64,000 nucleotides of DNA. Source: Micromonospora citrea. Its GTDB lineage: Bacteria > Actinomycetota > Actinomycetes > Mycobacteriales > Micromonosporaceae. The translations under genes were made by a program, and so were the position numbers. Positions 1 through 8,655 of the stretch are shown piece after piece. A model generated the notes under the pieces. It saw only the letters and a list, made by a program, of their open reading frames with translations. It was not told where the DNA came from and ran no database searches. How positions within the stretch are numbered: position 1 is the stretch's first letter; the number at the start of each line of letters is the position of its first letter. The stretch lies in contig NZ_FMHZ01000002.1 in the NCBI RefSeq assembly GCF_900090315.1, positions 124,001-188,000 of the forward strand, in the 5' to 3' direction.

Positions 1-1065
1 GCGCTGGCGGTGGCGTTGTCCCGCAGCCCCACCCCGACGGCGGAGGACCCCCTCGACGCCGACCCGATCACCGAGTTGCTCGGCTTCCCGATGCCCGCCG
101 CGCCGACCCCCGGGCTGCTGGTGGGGCAGCCGCTGCCGGACATGTTCTTCCTGACCCTGACCGTCGCGGGCGTCGGCGGCTACCTGACCGGTGTGTGGCG
201 GCTGCGCCGGGCGGGGCACCGCTGGCCGGCCGCCCGTACGGCCAGTTGGCTGACCGGCATGCTGCTGCTGGCCGCGATCACCAACCTGGGGGTGGCCCGC
301 TACGCCTACGTGCTGTTCAGCGTCCACATGGTGCAGCACATGGTGCTGTCGATGCTGGTGCCGATCCTGCTCGTCGGCGGCGCCCCGGCCACCCTCGCCC
401 TGCGGGCGCTGCGTCGGCCCACCGACCCGCAGGTGCGCGGCGCCCGGGAGTGGCTGCTGGTGGCGCTGCACAGCCGACCCGCGCGGGTGCTCACCCATCC
501 CGTGGCCGCGCTGGGCATCTACGCGGGCAGCCTCTTCGGCCTGTACTTCAGCGACCTGCTGGGCACGCTGATGCGCTCCCACGTCGGTCACCTGGCCATG
601 CTGACCCACTACGTGCTCGCCGGCTACCTGCTGTTCTGGGTGCTCATCGGGGTCGATCCGGGCCGGCGCAGGCTCGCTCCGCCGCTGCTGGTGCTGCTGC
701 ACCTGGCCTCGATGATGGCGCACGGCTTCTTCGGCCTCGTGCTGATGCAGACCACCACCCTCATCGCCCCGGACTGGTACGTCGCGGTCCACCCCGGCTG
801 GGCGTCGTCGCTGCTCGACGACCAGCGGCTGGGCGCCGGCATCGCGTGGGCCTTCGGCGAGATACCCGCCGCCGTCGTCATGATCCTGCTGGTCCGGCAG
901 TGGATCCGCGCCGACCAGCGGGAGCAGGGCCGCCTCGACCGGGCCGCCGACCGGGCCGAGGCCACCGGAGAGGAGGACGACCTCGCCCGGTACAACGCCT
1001 TCCTCGCCGCCGCCCGGCACGTCGGCCCGCGCGACGACGGCGCGGATTCCGGGCCGGCACGCTAG
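1..1065 (+). CDS. CtaG-type cytochrome c oxidase assembly protein (5' partial)
   Basis: Polytopic membrane protein of the caa3_CtaG family, whose members help deliver copper to cytochrome c oxidase. The frame is open from base 1, so the N-terminus lies outside the window. In actinomycetes this domain is often fused behind a CopD copper-resistance domain, and the missing part may be that (inference). About 350 residues are visible, with six to seven hydrophobic segments and histidine clusters typical of the family ([30 protein letters not shown]). The C-terminus is charged and probably cytoplasmic. Family assignment is from motif recognition. The true start is unknown. Confidence 0.8.
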   Translation, partial: ALAVALSRSPTPTAEDPLDADPITELLGFPMPAAPTPGLLVGQPLPDMFFLTLTVAGVGGYLTGVWRLRRAGHRWPAARTASWLTGMLLLAAITNLGVARYAYVLFSVHMVQHMVLSMLVPILLVGGAPATLALRALRRPTDPQVRGAREWLLVALHSRPARVLTHPVAALGIYAGSLFGLYFSDLLGTLMRSHVGHLAMLTHYVLAGYLLFWVLIGVDPGRRRLAPPLLVLLHLASMMAHGFFGLVLMQTTTLIAPDWYVAVHPGWASSLLDDQRLGAGIAWAFGEIPAAVVMILLVRQWIRADQREQGRLDRAADRAEATGEEDDLARYNAFLAAARHVGPRDDGADSGPAR

Positions 1066-1172
1066 CCGGGGCCGCGGACGGGGATCGGGTCGCCCGGCAG
1101 GTGTCGGGCGGCGCCGTGGACGCCGGGAGGCGCCGGCCGCCGTCGGCCGGTCTCCCGCTACGGTCGGTGGGC

Positions 1173-1508
1173 ATGACGGTCGTCCGCTCGGTCCTGCTGT
1201 TCCTGCTCGCCGCGCTCGCCGAGATCGGCGGCGCCTGGCTGGTGTGGCAGGGCTGGCGGGAGCACCGGGGGCTGTGGTGGGTGGCCGCCGGGGTCATCGC
1301 GCTCGGGTGTTACGGCTTCGTCGCCACCTTCCAGCCCGACCCGAACTTCGGCCGCCTCCTCGCCGCCTACGGCGGGGTCTTCGTCGCCGGTTCCCTGTTG
1401 TGGGGCGTGGTCGTCGACGGTTTCCGCCCCGACCGCTACGACGTCGTCGGTGCGGCCATCTGCCTGGTCGGGGTCGCGGTCATCATGTACGCCCCGCGCG
1501 CCGGCTGA
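1173..1508 (+). CDS. YnfA family small multidrug-type membrane protein
   Basis: A 111-residue protein with four hydrophobic helices, matching the 105-112 residue YnfA/UPF0060 family, which is related to small multidrug resistance transporters. Characteristic stretches are [14 protein letters not shown] in helix 1, [11 protein letters not shown], then [13 protein letters not shown] and [11 protein letters not shown] in the last helix. The start is ATG 1173, preceded eight bases earlier by TACGGT (1159-1164). No Shine-Dalgarno is present, so a leaderless transcript is likely. The physiological substrate of the family is unsettled. Confidence 0.85.
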   Translation: MTVVRSVLLFLLAALAEIGGAWLVWQGWREHRGLWWVAAGVIALGCYGFVATFQPDPNFGRLLAAYGGVFVAGSLLWGVVVDGFRPDRYDVVGAAICLVGVAVIMYAPRAG

Positions 1509-1584
1509 TCCCCGCGCGACCTGCGTCGGCCGCGGCGGGCTCCGCCCTGCCCGGCCATTCATGGATACCGAACTGTAACCGTCC

Positions 1585-1613
1585 TTCACCCGAGCGAGAT
1601 GACACCCTACTAG
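1585..1613 (+). promoter_or_regulatory. candidate promoter of winged-helix regulator
   Basis: TTCACC (1585-1590) and TACTAG (1608-1613) are separated by 17 bases in the 178-base gap before the regulator. The match to consensus is weak, so this is only a candidate. Confidence 0.25.
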
Positions 1614-1686
1614 AGTCACGGCGTCGATCGATCGTCATCGTGCGGTGACTGTCCCGGAACGGGCGGGGAGCCGGAAGGGGTGGGGC

Positions 1687-2349
1687 GTGAGGGGGATCCC
1701 GGCCGCGTCCTTGGTCATCGGAATCGCCTCCTCGCCGGCCGAACGCAGACAGCTCGCGCGGCTGCTCGGCGACAGCGAGGCTTTTCTGATCGTCTCCAGC
1801 GTCGAACAGGCGCGGGAGTTCCTCGACATGACCGACCGGACCCGCTCCCCCGCGCCGACGACACCGGCCGACCGGGCGGCGCCCGCCGGGGCCGTGGCCG
1901 CCGCGCCCGCCGGGGCCGTGGCCGCCGCGCCCGCCGGGGCCGTGAGCGTGGCACCCGCCGAGACCGTAGGCGTGGCACCCGCCGAAGCCCTCAGCGTGGC
2001 GCCCGCCGGGGCCGGGACCGCTGCGCCCGCCGGGGCCACGGCAGTCGCCGTCGCGCCGCCACCGCCCGACCTGACCGTCGATTCCGACCGTCGCGTGCTG
2101 CGGTGGCGGGACCGCGAGATCGCGCTGACCCGGCTGGAGCACGACCTCCTACTGTGCCTGGTCGGCGCGCCCGGGCAGGTGTGGACCTACGAGCGGCTGC
2201 ACCTCGAGGTCTGGGGGAACGCCCACCTCGGTCGCGGTTCCGACATGCACTCGGTGGTCCGGCGGGTCCGGGGCAAGCTCGCCCGGCTGAACGCCTCGGC
2301 GACGATCCACGCCGTCCGGGGGGTCGGCTTCCGCCTCACCCCGGCCTGA
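1687..2349 (+). CDS. winged-helix DNA-binding regulator with degenerate receiver-like N-terminus
   Basis: A 220-residue protein. Residues 9-48 (VIGIASSPAER... FLIVSSVEQAREFL) resemble a shortened receiver domain without an obvious phospho-acceptor aspartate. Residues 60-125 are an Ala/Pro-rich linker of near-identical eight-residue units. Residues 128-220 are an OmpR/PhoB-type winged helix (REIALTRLEHDLLLCL, VWGN, HSVVRRVRGKL, RGVGFRL). GTG 1687 is preferred because GGAAGGGG lies six bases upstream; an in-frame GTG at 1645 lacks such a site. It is a paralogue of the regulator at 7030-7683, and the pair flanks the secreted subtilase. Its target is unknown. Confidence 0.8.
   Translation: MRGIPAASLVIGIASSPAERRQLARLLGDSEAFLIVSSVEQAREFLDMTDRTRSPAPTTPADRAAPAGAVAAAPAGAVAAAPAGAVSVAPAETVGVAPAEALSVAPAGAGTAAPAGATAVAVAPPPPDLTVDSDRRVLRWRDREIALTRLEHDLLLCLVGAPGQVWTYERLHLEVWGNAHLGRGSDMHSVVRRVRGKLARLNASATIHAVRGVGFRLTPA
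1879..2043 (+). repeat. in-frame 24-bp tandem repeat coding the Ala/Pro linker
   Basis: About seven degenerate copies of a 24-base unit each encode eight residues of the type APAGAVAA. The first copies are nearly identical at DNA level and the later ones have diverged. Because the unit is a multiple of three, copy-number change would lengthen or shorten the linker without breaking the frame. Confidence 0.85.
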
Positions 2350-2399
2350 CCGCGCGTGGCGGGCTTCGCGGCGGGGTCGGTCCGGTCCGCGACACCGGT

Positions 2400-2432
2400 C
2401 CGGCCCGCCCGGTCGGTGACCAGGCGGGCCGG
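2400..2432. terminator. bidirectional hairpin between convergent genes
   Basis: CCGGCCCGCC (2400-2409) pairs perfectly with GGCGGGCCGG (2423-2432) around a 13-base loop. It lies between the regulator stop and the subtilase stop, so it could end both transcripts. There is no U-tract, which is common in actinomycete terminators. Confidence 0.6.
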
Positions 2433-2446
2433 AGCGTCAGTCGGGG

Positions 2447-5400
2447 TCAGCAGCGGATGGGTGACAGCGCGAAGTCCTCCACCGTCGGGGTGGTGGTGTT
2501 GATCCTCGTCTGACGGGTCTGGGGCTTCCAGCCGTCCTTGGCGACGATCATCGTCATCGGGTTGTTCCGCCGGTCCATCCAGTAGGCGTACCTGCCCTCG
2601 GCGTCGGTGGCGAACGTCCACGACATCGCCCACGAGTCGACCTGGACGACCGCGCCGGGCAGCGGCGCGCCGGCGCCCTGGCAGCTCGTCCCCGTGACCG
2701 TGCCCATCAGCTTGCCCCACGTGCTCGGCGGCCGCACGTTCATCGTCACCGCCACCGGCGGCACCGTGTACGGCGTGTTCTCCTTGATCGCGACCGACCC
2801 CGAGTAGGTGCCCGGCTGGTCGACGTTCGCCGTCATCCCGACGGTGACGGTGACCTGCTCGCCCGGCGCCAGCGTGGCCGACGTCCTGTCGATCGTCATC
2901 CAGCTGACGTCGGCCGCTGCCTCGGCGCACTCCTCGAGCCCGGGCAGCGCCTCGCTGTCGGCCGTGGCCGTGAAGCTCCCGGACGAGCCGCCGACCTTGT
3001 AGAAGCCGCACGCCGCGCCACCGCGGTACCGCGCCGTGTTGGCGTTCGGCAGGTCGGACCAGGAGTCCGTGGCCGGGTCGTAGGCGAACCCGGCGTTGGT
3101 GATGGCCCCGCCCTGCGAGCCACCGACGACGAGCAGCTTGCCGCCCGCGACGGCGAACGAGCTGGCCCAGTTGTCGGTGGGCGCGTCGGCGACGGCGGTC
3201 CAGCTGTTGGCGCCGGGGTCGAACGCGTAGCTGGCCTTCTGCGCCGCGGAGCCGTCGTTGCCCCCGGTGCAGTAGACGACGCCGTCGATGCCGCCGCAGG
3301 ACAGGAACGCCACCGCCTTCGGGTAGTCGGGCAGCGTCTCCCAGCTGTCGCTGCCCGGGTCGTACCGGACGACGTCGTTCGACATCGGGGTGCAGGACGA
3401 GGTGGTGCAGCCGCCGACGGCGTACAGCTTGCCGCCGGCCACCGCCTGGCCGGCGGCGGAGCGCGGCGCCGGGTTGTCGGCCTTCTCCGTCCAGGCGTTG
3501 GCCGCCGGGTCGTACGACCAGGTGGTGCCGTCGGGGCCGGCCGACGCCCAGCCGCCCGTCGCGATGATCCTGCCGTCGACGACGCCCACCGTCATGGCGG
3601 TACGCGCGCCGGGGAGGTCGGCGATGGGGGCCCAGGTCTGCGCGACCGGATCGTAGGCGTAGTTCTTCGCCGTGGACGCCGATCCGTTGCCGCCGGCGAT
3701 CGAATACACCTTGCCGCCGAGGTTGACCACCCGGTTGTCCATCACGTTCGCCGGGTAGTCGACGATGTCGGTCCAGGGCTCGGCCTGCGGGCCGACCGCC
3801 GCCGACGACGCGGTCGTCGACTTGCCGGCCGCCGTGGCGGCGAACGACGTCGGGGTGGTGAGCCGCTGCTCCGGCGCGCCGGTGGATCCGAGCACCTCCT
3901 GCCTGCTCATCCTGGACCCGTCGGCGCGCAGGAGAGTGAACCCGCCGTCGCGCTCTCCGAACTCGACGGAGACCGGGGCCCCGCCGGTGTTGGTGACCGT
4001 GAACGCCTTGCTGACCTTGCCGGTGGGCATCTGGACCGTGCCGCTCACCTGCGCCGGCCTGATCGCCAGGCGACCGGCCGCCAGCTGGAAGTTCGTGGCG
4101 GTCGCCCAGTCGACCTGTACGTCGACCTGCTTGCGCTGGTCGACGTAGTTGGCCGCCCTGGCGGTGAACGGGTGCGTGCCCGTCAGCGAGGAGAACATCC
4201 AGTAGAAGCCGTCCGCCAGCCCGGGGTCGTCCGGGGTCGCCACGGTGGTGGCCTTCTCCGCCGGCCGGTCGCCGCTGGTGACGGTGGCGCCGTTGACGTA
4301 GCCGCCGGTGTTCTTGTCGCGGACGTGGCCGAGCACCAGGCCGCCGTTGGTGGGCTCGCAGACGACCTCGCTGCCGATCAGGACGTTGTCGACCTGCCAC
4401 CACCACTCGTACGAGGCGTCGTAGTAGTGGAACCGGACCCGGGTCTGCGCCTGGCCGGCGGCCTGCGGGATCGGGATCTCGGTCACCCGCGGCCCGCGGA
4501 CGTCGGCCGCCTGCCGGAGCACGTTCGTCCACGTGGCGCCGCCGTCGAGGCTGAGGTCGACGTCCGCGCGGTCGCTGCCCAGCCAGTTGTAGTCCTGGTT
4601 GAACCGGATCACCGGCGCCGCGACATCGGAAAGGTCGACGACCGGGCTGACCAGCGAGGTGTCCTGCCGCCCACCGGCGCCGTACTCGTCGCTGTCGATG
4701 ATCGCGAACCTGCCGGCGCCGCCGGTGAGGTTGCCCCGGCCACCCTCGTCGGTGAACTTCCAGACCTGGCCGCTGCCCGCGTGGTCCGCCACGGACCAGC
4801 CGGCCGGCACGGTGGCGCCGTCGAAGGTCTCGAACTCGCCGTCCGAGCCGTAGGTGTAGCCGGGCGCCGTGGCGCAGGCGTTGGCCTGCACGGGTACGGC
4901 GACGTTGGCGGTGACGTTGGCGCCGCGGACCACGACCTCCTTGGTGACGGTCTGGTAGCCCGGGTACTGCGGCTCCACCTTCAGCTTGTAGGTGGCCGAG
5001 GCCGGAAGCGTGAGGCTGTAGCGGCCGTTGGCGGGCGTGGTGTGGTCGGACACGCCCGACGCGCCCTCGACGGTCACCTTGGCGTAGAGCGGCCAGCCGT
5101 GGCCCGAGCCGTCGGTCACCGATCCGCTCACGGTGACGCTGGGCACCGCCGTCAGCGCGACGTCGACCGTCGTGGTCGCGTCCTTGGCGACGGTCGCGGG
5201 GACCGTCCTGCCCTGGTAGCCGAAGGCCGTCACGGCGACCTGGTAGTCGCCCGCCGGGAGCAGGGACGAGTACGTGCCGTCGGCGGCGGTGGTCAGCTCG
5301 CGCTCCGCCACGCCGGTCAGGGTCACCGTGGCACCGGCGACCGGGGCGCCGCCGGCCGCGTCCGTCACCTTGCCGGCCAGGGTGCCGGTGTCGCCGATCG

Positions 5401-6847
5401 GAGCGGCGTCGAGCAGGGCGAGCGCGTCCAGCCGGCCCTCGCCGAAGACGTTGTTGTCGTCGGCGGTGCCGCCGCACTGGGCGTCGGCCTTGTCGACCGC
5501 GGAGTTGTCCAGCAGCGCGCGGGTCGCGTCGATGTCGCCGACCAGGGCGGGCGCCGCCGACCACAGCAGCGCGATCGCGCCCGCGAGGTGCGGGGCGGCC
5601 ATCGAGGTGCCGTTGTAGCTGGCGTAGCCGCTGCCCGGAATGCTCGACCGGACGTTCACGCCGGGCGCCGCGATGTTCGGCTTGATCTCGCCGTTCTGGC
5701 CGGCGCCGCGGGACGAGAAGCTGGCGATGTTGTTGTTGACGTCGTACGCGCCGGCCGAGTAGTTGCTCACCAGGCTGCCCGGGGAGCCGCTGGTCTGGCA
5801 CGCCGAGCCGCTGTTGCCGTTGGACCAGATCCCGAAGATGCCCGACGCGGCCCAGGCCAGGGTCACGTCCTCCATGAACGGGTCGTTGGACGGGCTCGTG
5901 GTTCCCCACGAGTTGTTGATGATGTTCGGCCGCTTGCTGGCGTCCGGGTTCTGGCCGGCGAGGTCCGTCGGCTCGAGCATCCACTGGCCGGAGGTGACCA
6001 GGGCGGCGTCGTTCGGGCAGCAGCCGTTCGCGGCGATCCACTTCACCTCGGGGGCGACGCCGATCTGGTTGGCGCCGGCCGAGCCGGCCATCGTGCCCAT
6101 CGTGTGCGTGCCGTGTCCGTTGCTGTCGCAGGGCGCGGCGGCGCAGGTTCCGGCGGCGTTGAACCAGTTGTAGTTGTGGTCGAACGTGCCGTCGCCGTTG
6201 TTGCCGCGGTAGGAGCTCACCAGCGCCGGGTGGTCGAACTGGACGCCGGTGTCGATGTTCGCCACCGTGATGCCGGCGCCCTTGACGCCGTACTGGGACC
6301 AGACGTCGTCGGCGTTGATGTTGGCGATGCCCCATTCGAGGGCGTTCACCGTCTTCTCGTCGGTGCCCTTGGTGACCTCGGGGACGGCGTAGGCGACCGG
6401 GGCGTACAGGCCCTCGACCTCGGCATGGGCGGCGAAGCTCTGCGCCATCGCCAGCGATCCGCCGCTCACCTTGATCGCGTTGGTCGCCCAGAAGGTCTGG
6501 TACTTCGCGCCCGCGCCGTCGAGTTCGGCCCGGACCTTGGACTGGCTGTCGGCGGCGGTCTTCTTCAGCGCCGCGGCGACCGCGGCGCCACGCTGGTCCC
6601 AGTCCTTGATCGTGCTGGCCCGGCCCAGGTCCGCCCTGTCCTTGAAGCGGATCCAGAAGTCGCCCTCGGTCTTGCCCTGGAGTTGCCGGGTCAGTTCCGG
6701 CCGGATCTTGTCGGCCGGGGAGGTCGCTTGTGCCCCGGCCTGCGCGCCTGTGCCGGTCGCGGCCAGGCCTGTCGCGGCGAGGAGCATCGCCGCGCCGGCG
6801 CTGACCAGGGATCTGGCCATGCGCCTGGTGGGTAGACGTCTGAACAT
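2447..6847 (-). CDS. secreted S8 (subtilisin-like) serine peptidase with kelch repeats
   Basis: A 1466-residue exported protease. Residues 1-38 form a signal peptide (RR-rich start, hydrophobic core, Ala-x-Ala cleavage region). The prodomain runs to about 160. The subtilase domain has catalytic Asp199 (NIDTG), His245 (NGHGTH) and Ser415 (GTSMAAPH). After it come carboxypeptidase-regulatory-like beta domains (about 490-645 and 834-905), a MAM/jelly-roll-like region (about 672-829), a kelch propeller (about 1025-1295, repeated GGKxYxxGG and YDPxxxxW) and a last regulatory-like domain ending in Cys. ATG 6847 is chosen because GGAGGAGG lies just upstream; a 53-residue longer frame to 7006 lacks a site and would bury the signal peptide. 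It is probably self-processed outside the cell. Confidence 0.92.
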   Translation of the reverse strand: MFRRLPTRRMARSLVSAGAAMLLAATGLAATGTGAQAGAQATSPADKIRPELTRQLQGKTEGDFWIRFKDRADLGRASTIKDWDQRGAAVAAALKKTAADSQSKVRAELDGAGAKYQTFWATNAIKVSGGSLAMAQSFAAHAEVEGLYAPVAYAVPEVTKGTDEKTVNALEWGIANINADDVWSQYGVKGAGITVANIDTGVQFDHPALVSSYRGNNGDGTFDHNYNWFNAAGTCAAAPCDSNGHGTHTMGTMAGSAGANQIGVAPEVKWIAANGCCPNDAALVTSGQWMLEPTDLAGQNPDASKRPNIINNSWGTTSPSNDPFMEDVTLAWAASGIFGIWSNGNSGSACQTSGSPGSLVSNYSAGAYDVNNNIASFSSRGAGQNGEIKPNIAAPGVNVRSSIPGSGYASYNGTSMAAPHLAGAIALLWSAAPALVGDIDATRALLDNSAVDKADAQCGGTADDNNVFGEGRLDALALLDAAPIGDTGTLAGKVTDAAGGAPVAGATVTLTGVAERELTTAADGTYSSLLPAGDYQVAVTAFGYQGRTVPATVAKDATTTVDVALTAVPSVTVSGSVTDGSGHGWPLYAKVTVEGASGVSDHTTPANGRYSLTLPASATYKLKVEPQYPGYQTVTKEVVVRGANVTANVAVPVQANACATAPGYTYGSDGEFETFDGATVPAGWSVADHAGSGQVWKFTDEGGRGNLTGGAGRFAIIDSDEYGAGGRQDTSLVSPVVDLSDVAAPVIRFNQDYNWLGSDRADVDLSLDGGATWTNVLRQAADVRGPRVTEIPIPQAAGQAQTRVRFHYYDASYEWWWQVDNVLIGSEVVCEPTNGGLVLGHVRDKNTGGYVNGATVTSGDRPAEKATTVATPDDPGLADGFYWMFSSLTGTHPFTARAANYVDQRKQVDVQVDWATATNFQLAAGRLAIRPAQVSGTVQMPTGKVSKAFTVTNTGGAPVSVEFGERDGGFTLLRADGSRMSRQEVLGSTGAPEQRLTTPTSFAATAAGKSTTASSAAVGPQAEPWTDIVDYPANVMDNRVVNLGGKVYSIAGGNGSASTAKNYAYDPVAQTWAPIADLPGARTAMTVGVVDGRIIATGGWASAGPDGTTWSYDPAANAWTEKADNPAPRSAAGQAVAGGKLYAVGGCTTSSCTPMSNDVVRYDPGSDSWETLPDYPKAVAFLSCGGIDGVVYCTGGNDGSAAQKASYAFDPGANSWTAVADAPTDNWASSFAVAGGKLLVVGGSQGGAITNAGFAYDPATDSWSDLPNANTARYRGGAACGFYKVGGSSGSFTATADSEALPGLEECAEAAADVSWMTIDRTSATLAPGEQVTVTVGMTANVDQPGTYSGSVAIKENTPYTVPPVAVTMNVRPPSTWGKLMGTVTGTSCQGAGAPLPGAVVQVDSWAMSWTFATDAEGRYAYWMDRRNNPMTMIVAKDGWKPQTRQTRINTTTPTVEDFALSPIRC

Positions 6848-6992
6848 CGGTGGTGCCTCCTCCAGAACGACCCAGAGTGGAACGAGCCATGATGGAGGGT
6901 GCAGGGACTCACGTCCCGTGTGGATGCGCCGGAACGGACCCCTCTGTGCCCCCCAAGGCACCGCGCGGGTCACGCCGGCTGCCCGTCTGGAC

Positions 6993-7020
6993 ACTATGAT
7001 CGACATGAAAGGACGATCAA
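6993..7020. promoter_or_regulatory. overlapping divergent promoters, subtilase / regulator
   Basis: In the 182-base gap, TATGAT (6995-7000) is a good -10 for the rightward regulator. On the other strand CATAGT (6998-6993) lies 16 bases from TTGATC (7020-7015), a candidate leftward promoter for the subtilase. The two -10 elements share the same bases, so polymerase use should be mutually exclusive and one bound regulator could control both. Confidence 0.4.
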
Positions 7021-7029
7021 GAACGCGAC

Positions 7030-7683
7030 GTGAGCAATCTGTCGCTAATCGTCACCCCGGCCGCCGGGGAGTTTGCCGATTTCTGTCACGATCATGATGA
7101 AGCCGGGCAGAAATTGCCCAACGTTTTCGGGGTGGGTGCTGTGGGGGCACACGACGAAAGCACGCGGCGGGACGGGTCCGGCCCGACCGAGGATCCGTTT
7201 CCGCTGGTGATCGCGGTGACGCCATCGCCGGCCGAGCGGATCCGGCTCGCGGAGCGCCTCGACGGCGTCGCGCCGCTACTGCTGGTCTCGGACCTCGACG
7301 AGCTGCGCAGGCTGATCGCGGCCCCGCAGCGGCTCCCCCCGACGTCGTCCGCCCCGACGCCCGAGGCGACCGACGACACCCTGCTGATCGACTCGGCCCG
7401 GTCGACCGCCCGCAGCCGGGACCGCGAGGTCAACCTGACCCGACTCGAGCACGACCTGCTGGCCTGCCTGACCGCCGAGCCGATCCGGGTCTGGAGCTAC
7501 GCCGAGCTGCACCGGTCGGTCTGGCGGGACGAGGGGCTGCGGCGCAGGTCCGACGTGCAGTCCCTGGTGAAGCGGCTGCGGCGCAAGCTCACCGAGCTCG
7601 GCACCGGCGTGACCATCGACGCGGTGCGGGGTGTCGGGTTCCGGCTGACCGATCATCGGCAGCCGAGGATCGGCGGCTCGTGA
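7030..7683 (+). CDS. winged-helix DNA-binding regulator, paralogue of 1687-2349
   Basis: A 217-residue protein from GTG 7030. Residues 59-98 (VIAVTPSPAERIRLAERL... LLVSDLDELRRLI) match the receiver-like segment of the first regulator, and the C-terminal 95 residues are the same OmpR-type winged helix (REVNLTRLEHDLLACL, QSLVKRLRRKL, RGVGFRLTD). The linker is shorter and lacks the Ala/Pro repeats. The start is uncertain: no convincing Shine-Dalgarno precedes GTG 7030, and GTG codons at 7132 and 7141 would give a length closer to its paralogue. It is divergent from the subtilase and probably shares its promoter region, so control of that gene is the natural guess. Confidence 0.75.
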   Translation: MSNLSLIVTPAAGEFADFCHDHDEAGQKLPNVFGVGAVGAHDESTRRDGSGPTEDPFPLVIAVTPSPAERIRLAERLDGVAPLLLVSDLDELRRLIAAPQRLPPTSSAPTPEATDDTLLIDSARSTARSRDREVNLTRLEHDLLACLTAEPIRVWSYAELHRSVWRDEGLRRRSDVQSLVKRLRRKLTELGTGVTIDAVRGVGFRLTDHRQPRIGGS

Positions 7684-7713
7684 GGCTGCCCGACTTGGGC
7701 AGCACCTGGCGCC

Positions 7714-7811
7714 GCGCAGCACGCCGGGCCCAGCCCTCGCGAGCGCAGCACGCCGGAACACAGGCCCAGCCCTCGCCAGCGCAGCACGCCGGAACACAGG
7801 CCCAGCCCTGC
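7714..7811 (+). repeat. 36-bp tandem repeat
   Basis: Three copies beginning GCGCAGCACGCCGG: one shortened to 29 bases (7714-7742), one full (7743-7778) and one partial. They lie in the 253-base gap after the regulator. No gene was seen in this gap. Confidence 0.8.
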
Positions 7812-7900
7812 GGCACGTCGGGGCCCAGGCCCTGCCCCGCCAGCACCCCGGGGCGCAGGTCCGCGCGCCGCCCGCACCAGCGTCAACGCGTCGGAAATCC

Positions 7901-7930
7901 TTGACATGTCGGCAACCTCCGACATATTTT
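7901..7930 (+). promoter_or_regulatory. arsR-type promoter with embedded operator
   Basis: TTGACA (7901-7906) and TATTTT (7925-7930) form a strong promoter. Inside it, ATGTCGG (7906-7912) and CCGACAT (7919-7925) make a perfect inverted repeat around six bases. The -10 ends six bases before GTG 7937, so the transcript is probably leaderless. An operator between -35 and -10 is typical of self-repressing ArsR regulators. Confidence 0.75.
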
Positions 7931-7936
7931 CGGGTC

Positions 7937-8251
7937 GTGCCCGACGACGACGTGTTCCTCGCCCTGGCGAACCCGGTTCGCCGCAGGCTGCTTCAACTGC
8001 TCGCCGAGGGGCCTCGGACGGCCGGCGACCTCGCCGACCAGTTCGACCTGAGCCGGCCGGCCGTCGCCGAGCACCTGCAGGTGCTGCGGCGGGCGGCGCT
8101 GGTGCACGACGAGCCGAGGGGCCGGCAACGGCACTACCACCTGACCCCGGAGCCGCTCGCCCAGGTCGGCGACTGGCTGCACCCGTTCGAACGATTCTGG
8201 CGCGAGCGGCTGCGCTCGCTCGCCGACGCCGCCGAGGAGGAGGACCGGTGA
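7937..8251 (+). CDS. ArsR-family winged-helix repressor
   Basis: A 104-residue regulator with the standard ArsR fold: FLALANPVRRRLLQLL (helices 1-2), GDLADQFDLSRPAVAEHLQVLRRAALV (recognition helix-turn-helix) and a beta-wing GRQRHYHL. No cysteine metal site is visible, so it belongs to the non-metal group usually paired with an SRPBCC protein. GTG 7937 is chosen from the promoter position; a TTG start at 7901 would begin inside the -35 box. It overlaps the next gene by four bases (GTGA), making a two-gene operon. It probably represses itself through the palindrome in its promoter. Confidence 0.88.
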   Translation: MPDDDVFLALANPVRRRLLQLLAEGPRTAGDLADQFDLSRPAVAEHLQVLRRAALVHDEPRGRQRHYHLTPEPLAQVGDWLHPFERFWRERLRSLADAAEEEDR

Positions 8252-8655
8252 CAGCCACCGACACCATCACCGTCGACCAGTTCGTCGACGCCCCGCCGAG
8301 CAGGGTCTGGCGCACGCTGACCGACCCCGAACTGCACTCCCGCTGGTGGGTTCCCGGCGACATCGCCGCCACCGTCGGCCACCGCTTCCACCTCCAGATG
8401 CCCGGCTGGGGCGCGGTGCCCTGCGAGGTGCTCGAGGTGGTCCCCGAGCGGAAGCTCGTCTACACGTTCAACGAGACGTGGACGCTGACCTGGCGACTGG
8501 TCGCGGAAGGCCACGGCACCCGGCTGTTCTTCGAGCACAGCGGATTCGACTTCGGTCGGCGGTCCGAACGCGACGCCTTCGACCGGATGGGGCCGGGCTG
8601 GCGCGACAAGGTGCTGCCGCAACTCGCCCGGACCGCCGCCCGGACGGGCGACTAG
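8248..8655 (+). CDS. SRPBCC (AHSA1-like) protein
   Basis: A 135-residue START/AHSA1-like protein (DQFVDAPPSRVWRTLTDPEL... WWVPG; CEVLEVVPERKLVYTF; WRLVAEGHGTRLFFEHSGF). The fold is a small helix-grip with a hydrophobic cavity; ligand unknown. It is translationally coupled to the ArsR gene, the arrangement commonly seen for this pair. Its stop codon overlaps the stop codon of the convergent kinase gene: both use the palindrome CTAG at 8652-8655, leaving no room for a terminator between them. Confidence 0.85.
   Translation: MTATDTITVDQFVDAPPSRVWRTLTDPELHSRWWVPGDIAATVGHRFHLQMPGWGAVPCEVLEVVPERKLVYTFNETWTLTWRLVAEGHGTRLFFEHSGFDFGRRSERDAFDRMGPGWRDKVLPQLARTAARTGD

Noticed and set aside
4172..6835. 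887-residue plus-strand open frame antisense to the subtilase
   Set aside because: Low-complexity Gly/Val/Arg composition mirrors the coding strand's third-position bias.
2187..6890. 1567-residue minus-strand open frame overlapping the subtilase
   Set aside because: Arg-rich translation typical of a shifted frame in high-GC DNA; the overlapping subtilase has signal peptide, catalytic triad and ribosome site.
7714..7811. Possible CRISPR or small RNA from 36-base repeats
   Set aside because: Tandem without spacers; no promoter or cas genes.
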